A stretch of DNA of 64,000 nt from Rhynchospora pubera (Eukaryota; Streptophyta; Magnoliopsida; Poales; Cyperaceae), in contig CM051460.1 of NCBI GenBank assembly GCA_028095005.1, positions 186,170,742-186,234,741 on the forward strand, in the 5' to 3' direction. The translations under genes and the position numbers were made by a program. Below the pieces are notes generated by a model. The model was given only the letters and a program-made list of their open reading frames with translations, did no database searches and was not told the origin of the DNA. This document shows positions 34,561-45,321 of the stretch, in pieces (position 1 is the stretch's first letter; every line of letters starts with the position of its first letter).

Positions 34561-36355
34561 CAGAAAGAAGGGAGAGAGACGCATAGAAAGACAGGAGAGG
34601 GAAGGGAGAGAGACGGAAGGGTGCGTAGAAGGGTGAGGGTACCCACGCTGGGTAAGGAGAGGGGAGTGCTTCGCTAGGTGAGGAGAGGGGAGAATTTCGC
34701 TGGACGAGGAGAGGAGAGCGCTTTGCTGGAGGGAGCGATAACAACAATGGTAGAATGGGAGATGGCACTAATTAATTTTCCTTTTATTGCATACAATGAT
34801 TTTTCTCCCTTTTTTTCGGATTTGATAAAATTTTACCAAGGACACTGCAAAATTTATATTTTTCTCATTAGACTTTAAATTTATTTCTAAATTTGTGGTG
34901 AATTTATATTTGAACAAAATATAATGCAAGGCAGAATGATAAAAAAGCGTTGTAAACAATTCGTCTCACTGGAATCATTTATTAAATTGGAAACAAACAT
35001 CCATGCAGATCTAACTTATACTAGAATGAAAGAAATTAAATTTGTACAATTTATAAGACTTTCACAGAACTGAAATTTTTTTTTTTCGTCTTTCATTGGA
35101 GTTGCTTGAGCATATGGCTCTTCACCATACCGGAATCAGAATCTTCTAGCCAAGAATCAACTACCAAGAAATAAAAGACAAAGCTCAAGCATCTGAACTT
35201 CAACTTACTTTACCTTCATTTAGTATAGTTAAAATTTTGTGACTTTAACCTTAACCTCCTCTTTTCCTTTTCCTTTTCATTTTACTGCAAAACTCAGCTT
35301 TTAGGTGAGGGTAGGTAAATGTTACAGAATAGCAAAAAGGCCTCTAACTAACGAATGTAACTTGCTACCAAAATAGTTAGTGCAAGACTAAACCCAAACG
35401 GTACAGTGAGTTTATAATAATAATTCGCGCTATAGTCACATAGCGGTTGATTTATTTTCTTGCGGTAAATAATGAACATCAATATCTTAATTACTTTAGA
35501 GAATTTAACGTTCAATAATTTATTGGCAGCTCTGTCTTTTGATGATTTACCATAAAGTGCACTGAACAAGCTAGCACGAAACCAACAAAGTCATAACATT
35601 TTCCTCACAAAAAGGAAATGGTGCCAGATATAACTGGCAGGCAAAAATATTTGTCGGTGACACACGTTGCACCCGAATAGGCCGCATAATAAATTACCAT
35701 GTTACCACTTACCAGAAAAAAATAAAGATTCCCTTTCCGAAATTCTAAAAACGTGCATGTTCATAGTGGCTCAATAGTAAAAACACTAAATTAATTTTTA
35801 AGAGATCAAAAGTTCAAGTCCTGCATATATTTTTAATTTAAAAAAATAGATGACAAAGACTTTCCATTTTCTTTAAAAAAAACAAAATTTCCAAAAACGT
35901 GAGAACAAAAAATACCAGTGTTAGTCATTGATGAGTCACGGAGTTGAACTTTTAGGATCAATGAACAAAATATATTTAACTGATGAGGGAAGATGTCTGG
36001 CTTCCGCTGTTTTAGACAACCGGAGAATGTCATTTTTGTTCCTTCAAAGTTAGTAGGAAAGGGGGAAAAAATGCTAACTACTGCTGTACGACAAAACATG
36101 CAAGCAGGGTGTATTACTGAGGGTGACATGTGGCTACTAATGTTATGCAAATGGGTATGATATGAATTGTACCACATGAATTAGATACCTGTAATAAGAG
36201 GGGTCCATTCGTCATTTAGAAAAAATATATGAATTCAATAATTATCTCTCCATTATTATTTGAGAAATAATTGTGCATAGCGGAATCCTAATGTTGGGAC
36301 AAACACACAATCATTATACTAAAAATGGTACATTTCTTCAATAAACTTAATAGTG
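34561..36355. other. Intergenic DNA, GA-rich at its start, no gene seen
   Basis: 34560-34745 is GGGAGAG-rich. The rest is AT-rich with no convincing frame. A possible SINE lies at about 35764-35860. Confidence 0.5.
35764..35860 (+). mobile_element. Possible tRNA-derived SINE remnant
   Basis: A box-A-like TAGTGGCTCAATAGT and a box-B-like AGTTCAAGTCC are spaced about 45 bp apart, followed by an A-rich end. The spacing and motifs fit an internal Pol III promoter. There is no cloverleaf or clear target duplication, so it is not a tRNA gene. Confidence 0.4.
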
Positions 36356-36543
36356 CTCTCCGTTTGGATGGCTTATTTCCGGAATAAGGAATAAGGAATA
36401 ACCACTTTTTACCAATAAATTTATTTCTAACCATCCAAACTCTTCACAAAAGTTGCACACTTCCCAATAAATTTACCCCTCCCAATAAATTTCTTCCCTT
36501 CTTCCTTCTTCCTACCTTATTCTCAACGCATTCAAACGGAGCC
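36356..36543 (+). mobile_element. MITE of the GGCTCCGTTTGGAT family, copy C
   Basis: Very similar to copy A throughout, including the GGAATAAGGAATAAGGAATAACC phrase region and the CATTCAAACGGAGCC end. The left terminus is slightly altered (GCTCTCCGTTTGG). Confidence 0.8.
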
Positions 36544-37225
36544 CATGATATAGAAAGATCCTTATTTACCGCTGTATAGCAAATACATCGAAATCGCAGA
36601 TTTTTGAACTAATCTGCTACTTTCAACAACATGTCATTGAGAAACGATAATTGTATAGTTAATTAAAATGCTCTTTAGTGCCATTTTATAACCATTTCTG
36701 ACTTATGTTCCCATTCCATCAATTGGGGAATTAATCACTCTCACTATTATTTCAACACATGTCTACTAGTATTACTACTTGTTTACGACTATATTATCCA
36801 TCTTACAAGACCTTAAAAGTATACATTAGTTCAAATTTGGCAACTATGTATTGGTCGGGGGATTTTGACTATATTGTTTTTCTTTCTCTTGGGTGGCTTG
36901 AAAATTGTAGAGTGCAATAGAAATTGGGTTGGTTTCCTTCAGATTCTGTTTTACCGCTCCTTTATCATCCAAAAGAGGTTTAATTTTTAGGCAGCTCATA
37001 TAACATATTACCAAAAGCATGTCCATTACATTCACCCTTAATGGCAAAGTGGTGAGTAAAAGGAATAAACAGACGGGGGAAATGAAATTTGTAGTCACCA
37101 GATTGGTGTGCCGACTGCAAGACCTTCTAGCCGCTTGTTCTGGCAATGGTAAAAGACTACAACAAGAGGGTACTCGCGACTAGTCTAAAATTGACAATCT
37201 AGACTAGATCCCAAAATTAATCTAA
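36544..37225. other. Intergenic DNA, no gene seen
   Basis: The - strand frame at 36844-37146 has no recognised motif. Confidence 0.45.
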
Positions 37226-37380
37226 GGCCTCGATCAAAATATTTGTAATGAGGGATTTTATTTCATTATGATTTCGTTGGATCTAATAACATAGAAATTC
37301 CAACTAAATTATACCAAATTCATTCATTTTGATCGAAACGAAATGCCATATTAAAAAAAAGGGGGATTTTGATCAAGGCC
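37226..37380 (+). mobile_element. Tourist-like MITE (TGATCAAAAT family), second copy
   Basis: Ends GGCCTCGATCAAAAT and ATTTTGATCAAGGCC are perfect or near-perfect inverted repeats. TAA/TTA-type trinucleotides flank it. Internal GGATCTAATAACATAGAAATTCC is shared with the 44315 copy. Confidence 0.8.
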
Positions 37381-37438
37381 TTACCTCAATGGAGCCTGAA
37401 TAGTGAATATAACCCAGTTTATAAAAAACCAACATCCT

Positions 37439-37781
37439 TTTTTTTATTTTTGAAGATAAGTTGGGTCTAAGCCACCTAACTTATTTTTAAATTAAATATT
37501 TATGGCGGTGTTTGGATGGGAGTGAAAATAAGAGAATAAGGGAAGATGAGAATAAATTTATTATTAAACAATCCAAACTCTTCACAAAGTTACACACTTT
37601 CTAATACTTCTTCCCTATTTCTTTCCTTATTTCTCTTATTCCCACACCATCCAAACGGAGCCTATGAAATACCCCCTCCCCCTCCCTCCCTCCCAAGTCG
37701 AATTTTGAACCTGCAACCTTTCACTCAAGGTGCATTGTTTTTTGTCACTAGACCAAGAGCTGGTTCAAAAAAAAAAAAAAT
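37439..37781 (-). mobile_element. SINE on the - strand, with a MITE nested inside
   Basis: AACCAACATCCT is duplicated at 37427-37438 and 37782-37793. On the - strand a box-A-like GGTCTAGTGAC (about 37745-37757) and a box-B-like GGTTCAAAATTCGACTTGG (about 37693-37711) lie near the 5' end. The 3' end reads AAATAAGTTAGGTGGCTTAG... CTTC plus oligo-A. Copy D of the GGCTCC MITE (37504-37662) is inserted in the middle. The same 3' tail is seen at 31146-31202. Confidence 0.7.
37504..37662 (+). mobile_element. MITE of the GGCTCC/GTGTTTGGATGG family, copy D, nested in a SINE
   Basis: Starts GGCGGTGTTTGGATGGG and ends CATCCAAACGGAGCC, with TAT on both sides. At 159 bp it is shorter than copies A-C and closest to copy E at 56628-56759. 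Confidence 0.7.
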
Positions 37782-37895
37782 AACCAACATCCTATTAACA
37801 ATAAGTTCATATAAAAGGGAAGAAATTTATTGACTGGAACAAGCAGTCGTAGTAATAAGCAAGGGTTCTATAAAGGATACGAATTTTTGATACCA

Positions 37896-38150
37896 AAGAT
37901 AGATGAATATATTACCTAGGCAAAGCACTGGTATCGTTTGCGGGTATAGTGTGTGGGCTTTTTCTATTTTTAGTTATTTGCATGCTTTGTTGGACTAATA
38001 TTTGCTTTTCTTCTAATAGAAAGTGGCGGGGTTAACCCTCTGCTTATATTCCAAAAAAAATAATAATAACAAAAATAATTACCTAGTCATAGATAGTACA
38101 GGTATTGAAGAACTGGAGCCTTTCTTAAATTAACAGCATAGGCATATTAG
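37896..38150 (-). pseudogene. Two fragments of the AMP deaminase exon 15/intron 15 junction
   Basis: About 38078-38150 matches 40894-40968 of the AMP deaminase gene (phrase AGATAGTACAGGTATTGAAGAACTGGAG, split here for length). About 37896-37930 matches the adjoining intron side at 40883-40908 (AGATAGATGAATA... TTACCT-GGCAAAG). Both are short, imperfect and cannot be expressed as enzyme. They lie 1-1.2 kb beyond the 3' end of the intact gene. Confidence 0.7.
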
Positions 38151-39084
38151 AAATTTATACCTCCGTAATTTGTCTTATTATTTCAACGGTGCTTGAAAGG
38201 ACAATTGTAACCATAATTGTGATTACACTGGTATATACTGATGGTACTTGATCTGATACAAAAACAATTCACTCACTGTACAGAATTCCTTAAACCAACA
38301 ATACCCTCCCTGAGGCCAGGGCATGGTAGGGCAGGCCGCCTTAGGCCCCTCCCCTCGTGGCCGGCCGCCACAGGCCCCCTCAATCCAAGGTCGGGACATC
38401 GTAGCCCCCCCCCCCCCCCCCTCTCAATCTTAAAATATTTTCGGGGCATTGTCGATTGCATTTTGCTAGTCTTAAAATTAATACATGAATTTCAAATCAA
38501 GCAATTAGGTATATTGTGTAGAATATTTTTGAAACAATCATAGAGTAACCCCCCACCCATCCCCCCACACCCGGAAATGACTTGCGTACATTTTTTTTTT
38601 TTTTCAAGAAACTAAACTATGCAAGGGCGAAATTTTACTATGACACAAAAGGCATTCCTTCCAGCTCCAGGAGACCCCACCATTCTTCTGCAGATATCCT
38701 TTCGCATTTTTATTTGTAACACTCGCTAGAAGGTTTGAGAATATAAATTCAATAGTTTCTAAAATCACATAAAGATATCCTCTATACTTTCCTGCCTGAT
38801 TATAATTTATTTTATTATTGCACGCCAAAAATTTGCTTTCCATTAAAAGCAATTGTGTACGAAAGTGCCAAAAGCACTGTTACTGCCCTGCAAAGATCAT
38901 GAATTTAAAAATCAGCAGACAATCAAGCGACTTTTAAACTCTTTTTTTTATAATAAAAAAAATCTGCCCGTGGGCTAACTTAAAAACTCTCTTAACTTGT
39001 GAATGGAATAATTTAACAAAGGAAATATACCTCAGATCAAGACCGAATCATTATAAATGAAGAAATATAGTATTTTGCAGATCC
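38151..39084. other. Region 3' of AMP deaminase, no gene seen
   Basis: Contains a GC-rich block (38330-38425) ending in a long C-run, and a poly-T tract near 38591. No frame is supported. The last few hundred bases probably include the AMP deaminase 3' UTR. Confidence 0.5.
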
Positions 39085-42000
39085 TCATGTGTCAATTTCT
39101 TCAGGTAACCTTACATTACCCAAGTATACAAGCTGCATTTCCTCTCTCCATATCTATCATACCATAATAAAAAATTTAGTACAAAGGATCAAAAAGAAAA
39201 AACATGTGTGATGGGTGTCAAACTAATATCGCGAGTTCTTCCAAAGCAAAAAGAAGAAGCCATACCATATGACGAAATTCAACCCTGATCCGAGGCACAT
39301 TTGTTTTGTAAATATTGTTCCCCTCAGGGCCTCTTTTATAGTAGTTTCTACCAATCCAGTGTGACTGAAAAATAAAATAATATACCAGAAAGTTCATGCA
39401 AACAGAAACTAGAAGCAGGCTCAGTGGAATCATAACAATAATGTCCTCTGAAAATTTAATATAACAGACAATAATGCCCTTCACAAATTTACCTTGCATG
39501 CATGAGAAAAGCCAGACTGGTAAACTGAGTTCCTAGCAATTTCACAGAGGTCGCACGAACTCAACTTCCACAACTGCAGTAGGAATTAAACAAAGGTTAA
39601 CATCCAGATTCCATATTGTGGCCAAATTTTTGTTTGTGCTTCTTGATTTTTGGTATCAAATCACATGAGAACAGAGTTGAAATGCATCGAAAGATAAAAA
39701 ACAGAAAGTGAGGTTAAAATCCAAAGCTTTCTCTCACAATTGGGGTTCAAATCTCTTTCCTGAGGAAAATTAATTAAGTAAAAATTAATACATTGGAAGC
39801 TTAATTGCAACATCAAGAGGCAATTTGACTTCTAATTAAAGAGAGAGAAAAAGCCATACAGCAGCTGCAATACTGTATTCTTCAACCAGGGGCTCTTTTG
39901 TCAGGTGAATTTGCAAGGGATCATCAGTAGAGAGAGAAACGTTCAACCCTCGAAAAAAGAACGTCTGAAATGGGTTGCGATGATAGTCCAGGAATAGGGA
40001 GTTGTTACTTAGAGGAGACATCGCTAAACCAATCTAGGAAGAAAAAACAAAATACAGAAAATGATTAATTCAAAAAAAAATTGAAAGTAACGAGTACAAA
40101 ATAATTGCTAAACTACAAACACAAATGCATAATCAGAAATTGACTGTTCTCTGTACCAAGCCCAGTCTCAAAATTTTGGTACCATAATATTCAGGTTTCA
40201 TACCATTCTGACTCCAATATCTGACTCATTTCAGTATTGTTATTTATTCTTGAAACAGATATATCTGGGAAGTTGACCTTCCACCACTCTTGCCCTCCTT
40301 TTACACAGAAATGAGCAATAGAAAGTAAGAGAAGAATCAGGGGAAAGTGGTCTCAAGGTGATCTTGTTTGGTTGTTTGCAAGCATTTTTCTTTCATTTCT
40401 CCCTTTTGTTCGTTAAGGGGGAAGGGGTGTTCGCAGAGAGAGAGGATTGCAGTTGATTTAGTCACCTATTTTATCTTTTGCTGTTTGGTCTCAACTTGCA
40501 TTTACTAAAAGAAATTTCCAATCAGACAATCGAAGGATACATACATAAATCAACTGGCAGAGATTATATTTAGCTGGATAACTTCAGAATTCAGAAGAGA
40601 GAAATATGCTAGAAAGATGGGTGACTTTTTGTTAGAGATATGCACAAACCTATCAGGTATGCATCAGCATCTAATGACACAAATTCTAGTGTCCAAAATT
40701 GAAGTAGAACATTCAGATTTTACTCCAAACTGGTGATAACCTTGACTAAGGTAATGGACCTGTATGGCACCAGTCTATACAAACTTTTGAACATTAAGTA
40801 CACAACAAGAATCTCATACTTCCAATAAACTTCAATCATAGACTTCCATAAGTTGCGTGAATGCTAGTATCATACAAAAAGATAGATGAATAATATTTAC
40901 CTGGGCAAGATAGTACAGGTATTGAAGAACTGGAGACTTTCTTAAATTAACACCATGTGCAATATTATGAGCCGTCAAAAATGTGGCTGCCAAATGATCA
41001 ATGTCTCCAGCCTATGCATTACCAAGTGTCTAATTGAATTAATCTATGTATAATTATTACTGCATTATTTATAAAGTTGCTCTTTTCAATTTTACCTCTC
41101 CAGAATGTGGACGGAATTTGATAGTATTCATGCCCTTCCACTCCCTCAGCTATATTCAGAATTTTAAAATTAGAGATAGTTACGAAAAAGGAATTAAGAA
41201 TTTTCATTTAAATTGCAATTATACTGATCAGAACCTTGTTGAGCGTGTATAGGTTTGCATAACAGTAGTATGCATAATATGCATATGCTGGATTGAATTC
41301 ATTGACCCACTGAGCAGGTGTTGGCATGTGCTTAGTTGGCCTCCTCTCTGGTTTACTCTCATCATCCACCAGATCTAACCCAACTACCTTCATGAACAAT
41401 TAATTAGCTTGTATTTTTACAGATTGCAGAATAAAAACATCACTGTGCAAACCTGTTTTAAGAAAAGATGCAGTTGGGGATGTGAATTGGGGTCAACAGT
41501 GACTTCAAAAAGTGGAAGGAATATATTATCGAGAAGGTTTTGAAATGATGTGATTGTTCCCATCTCCTTGTATATGTTATATATCCTTGGTATCTGAAAT
41601 CATAAAAGTTAATTACATAGCCAGTAAATCAACTAAGTGTATAGAATTTAATTATAAATTATATATAACTAAAGTTACTAATACCTGGATTAACCAAACA
41701 ACATTTTGACTGTATAGATTGTTGTTAACGATCCAGCTGGCAAGCTGGTCCCACTCACTTTGTTTCCTTCCATATATCGAGATTCTATACTCAGCCATCT
41801 GAATCAATATTTTCAAATTTTAAATTTATTTTATTATTATTATTTTTTTTGCACGATGTTTCAACAGAAATAAAAATAATAAGTATAACCTGATATTTAC
41901 TGGCAACAAGGTCAGAAAATACTTCCTTAGTCAACTCGGCAAGAAACCGACCTGGTGGAACAGAAGACATATTTTAAGAAGAGAAAATAAAATTGAGAAA

Positions 42001-45000
42001 TTTAAATAAGGAAACTAATAAAACCAATACCTTGAATGAGATTCTCTTGTTTAAGGAAAATTTCTCTGAGCCGGCTTTGGCCGCAAGGGTTATATTTAAG
42101 ATTAAACTTGTCAAATCGGTGAAATGTGCTTTTGTCAGCATGCACATCTAACAAATCTACATTTAAGTCATCCCTGAAAGAGTTATGAGAAAATGAACAG
42201 GTTATGTACATTGTAGTAGAATAGACAAAACATAGAGAAATTAAAAGCTAAAAAGAACTACACTTACCCAGTTAAATCTAAGCTTTCGAAGACCTCCTTC
42301 AAAGTCAAATAAGTCCCGTCTCTGAAAATTACCACCTGGAAAGTGAAAAAAATAAAATTTTAATACGAGCAGGAGACTGAAATGTTGAAAGGAACAAAGG
42401 AGCTGACTGGACTCACCTCATCAGGTTCTTTTCTCAATTTGGACTTGATAAATCTCAAAAGGTGCTTCTGATTCATGCATGCTGAGTGGTGAACATGTGT
42501 GTCAACTTTTCTTACATTGTAGAAGTCGCGACGAGGTGCGCTCTTTTGTGCAAGAAGTTCCCGATCAGCATTCATCATTAAGTGGAGATTAAATTTCTGT
42601 CCCCAAAAAGAAACAAATAATTATACAACTATTATCTTAGGAACTACTGAATTGTAATGGTGGATTCAGTTTATCAAATACTTGTTCTAGGAGATTGAGT
42701 CGATTGTGGCACACAGTTCTGATGTTCCCATCGGCCATTGCACGAAGTACGAAATGTAAATCGGTGAAAAATGTGGTTGCACCAGCAATCGGGAATAATC
42801 TCTGCTTTGCTGAAAGGAAATCCTCAAGAAACATTAGTGAGTAAAATCAACTATATATGTAACCAGTCCTCTTTACTGGTAGCCTATGGGAACCAAACAT
42901 GCTATGCGAACCAAACATGCTCTTCTACTATTACAGTAAAGGTCCTCAAACTTTGAACTTGAAAGTACTTAAAGAGGAAAATATTGCAAGATAGAAAACC
43001 TAAGATAATTATCACCCAGCATAAATAACCTAACATTAATAGAGCATGATCAAGCCATATTGACATTTAACAAATATTATATGCAGATTGATATCACTTA
43101 CATTCTTTATTTGGATACACATGAACAACACCATCAACCATCTGGTAGAAATGCTGTATCCAAACAAACAAACCATTAGAGAGAGAAAGAGAAGAACAGC
43201 AAAAGAGCATAAAAAAAGAACCCTCTGCTTACATCAGTCTTTGACTCTGCTTCATAGACAAATGGGTTTGGATTTGGTTTAGGGGTGCTAGGATCTGTTA
43301 TGAAGTCCTTCTCCCATGGGGCGACCTCTTCTTTAAATAAATAGCTCTCACGCATCTCAAGGCATCTCTGGAGGACCTGGTACACCTCAATTTCATCTGG
43401 TGTCGGCATCTCTGAAAATCAAATAACAGCTACCTCTATTTCTTACTATTTTATGGCGTATTTTATACATGTGCATTAAATATATGATAAAGATGAAAAA
43501 CTACCAGTCGGTGTTATGTTTAATAAGGTAAAGGCGTCTTCTTCAGGTTTCCTGCGAAGGATGTCAGCTGCTACCGGATCAGGTTGTGCACCATGCAGAT
43601 TGCCCGATTGGCTGAGACTTCTGATCATGCTCTTTGATCTAGACTGTTTTAATTCAACACTTCCATTAATTAAATTAGCTGTTGATTCATGAACTGTTCC
43701 TTTCCCCTTTTGATCATCTTCTATTCCCTGTTAAAACAAGCTCAAGTTTAATTCTTGTTGAAAATTATAGTGCTAGCAAAATGTCAGATAGATATAACCA
43801 ATTAAATAAGTAGTCTAAAGTCTAAACTATTTGCAACTCCATATCACTATTATTGAAGATAGCAAAAGTAAGCTTCAGATTTGCACAAACAAAAAATGTG
43901 GGAGTAATTTTGAATTCTCACATACATAGCCAAAAAATATTGAAGAACTTTACCGTGTTTCCATTTGTGTGCAAGTAGATATGGTGGTCTTTAAACTTAG
44001 AATCTTCTAGAAAGTTCTCGTCCTCATCAGATTCATTAAAGCTTGAGCTCAAAGCCGGTGATTTTGGAGATATTGGTCGGATTAGATTTGAAACGCTTTT
44101 ATTAGAGCTTGTGCCAAAACTCTGCCTATTCCCTAAAAAAAATTAGGGAAAAAACATAAATTAGTCTAGTCGAAGAAGAAGAAGACCTTCAAACAGAATA
44201 ATGGGGGGGGGGGGGGGGGGACAGATGAGAAGCTAAAGCTGGACAGCGGCAGAGACTAATTTATCCAACTCAGTATCACTTTATTGGATCTTGTACCACC
44301 TCGAATAATACCAAGGCTTTGATAAAAATGATTGTTACACGGGATTTCATTTCACTGAAATTGATTTCTCAAGATTTCTTTGGGTCTAATAACATAGAAA
44401 TTCCGATCAAATAATATCAAATCTATCCATTTTGATAAAAAGAAAATGAAATCCCGTGCTAAAAAAATTACCATTTTGATCAGAGCCTAACTCAATAATC
44501 TGACCTAAATAACACCAATGAAAATAAGTACTATGATTACTCAGTACTAATTTATCTTCAGTGTACTATGTGCTTGTATGAATACTGAGTAGCCAAACAC
44601 TCAGGTCCCAATCAAAACAATTTTTTAACACAGAATTTCATTTCGTTAGAAATTTTCTATCAAAATGAAGGGATTTGATATCTTTTGGTTGGAATTTCCA
44701 TGTTATTAGACCCGGCGAAATCCTGTGAAATCAATTCTAATGAAATGGCATCCCGCAAAAATCATTTTGATCAAGGCCTCATATTTTTTTTCCCATGTAA
44801 TTTCCAGAGATATACTGCAATTGGGCCTTAACTAAGCAATAATCCAGCCAGAAAAAAGATCCAACTAAACACGCAGTATTATTGCCATGGTGGTACCAGT
44901 AAAAAAACAAAACCCTCTTATACCTAAATAAATTAATAAAGAATACATATCTTCCATATGTATCCCCACTGACAAAACCAGTCTCCAAAAAAGAGCCCCA

Positions 45001-45321
45001 AGTAATACCTGAATGAATCAAATTTAGTCGAGGGAGGCTTGAGGGTACATTCTGATTTTGGGCCCGCAAGGCTGCCACGTCATCCTCCTCTAACAACTCC
45101 TCGTCTTCCTCGTCGGTACCATCACCTGTACCGGTACGATCATCGATGAGGCGCTGGTACGACATGTTGCGCCTCTTCTTTTTGCCCTTCTTGCGATCGA
45201 TCGACTGAGTGAACTCGATCAGTTGAGAGAGCGTCTTGTGGTGCATGTACACCGCTGAGAGAGCAGCAAACGAGGCGCCGAGTAGCGCCGCCATGGCCAG
45301 GTGGAAGGGGTATGAATCCAT
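39085..45321 (-). CDS. FAC1: AMP deaminase, complete, 19 exons
   Basis: It converts AMP to IMP and ammonia in purine salvage and energy balance. Coding exons (- strand) are 45321-45009, 44132-43954, 43727-43505, 43411-43233, 43153-43102, 42809-42682, 42596-42417, 42335-42268, 42173-42031, 41951-41890, 41798-41685, 41593-41453, 41387-41235, 41149-41096, 41011-40901, 40033-39860, 39573-39493, 39364-39266 and 39153-39085. All have GT-AG sites and compatible phases. The product is about 840 aa, the usual length for plant AMPD (Arabidopsis FAC1 is 839). An N-terminal hydrophobic stretch (~residues 8-28) could anchor it to a membrane. Metal ligands sit in VDTHVHHSA (H392, H394), and the catalytic SLSTDDPLQ motif has D737/D738. 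A TATA-like TTTATAC lies about 65 bp before the ATG, followed by a CT-rich leader. Intron 1 holds an 18-G run and two MITEs. Confidence 0.96.
44203..44220 (+). repeat. Run of 18 G in AMP deaminase intron 1
   Basis: An uninterrupted homopolymer near the 3' end of intron 1, about 70 bp from the exon 2 acceptor. Its length should be treated as uncertain in any assembly. Confidence 0.9.
44315..44487 (+). mobile_element. Tourist-like MITE (TGATCAAAAT family), AMP deaminase intron 1
   Basis: GGCTTTGATAAAAATG and CATTTTGATCAGAGCC ends, with CAA/TAA trinucleotides outside. 173 bp, sharing the TCTAATAACATAGAAATTCC core with 37226-37380. Confidence 0.75.
44604..44778 (-). mobile_element. Tourist-like MITE (TGATCAAAAT family), second copy in AMP deaminase intron 1
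   Basis: GGTCCCAATCAAAACAA and ATTTTGATCAAGGCC ends, with TCA perfectly duplicated on both sides (44601-44603 and 44779-44781). It is inverted relative to the copy 117 bp away. Confidence 0.8.

Noticed and set aside
34096..34768. Long - strand frames (up to 204 codons) rich in Leu/Phe/Cys/Val
   Set aside because: They are produced by the ~100-bp tandem repeats and C/T-rich blocks; all frames are open by composition and the protein is repetitive and hydrophobic.
35764..35830. Possible tRNA gene
   Set aside because: Box A- and B-like motifs are present but no cloverleaf can be formed; better described as a SINE remnant.
38330..38425. GC-rich block with a C-run as a possible promoter or CpG feature
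   Set aside because: Short, isolated and without a gene start; more likely a repeat fragment.
39266..39499. Alternative AMP deaminase C-terminus by read-through after exon 18
   Set aside because: The frame runs on to a stop, but a GT donor and a well-placed final exon (39153-39085) give the conserved IW-EEMQ-VYLG tail, so the spliced form is preferred.
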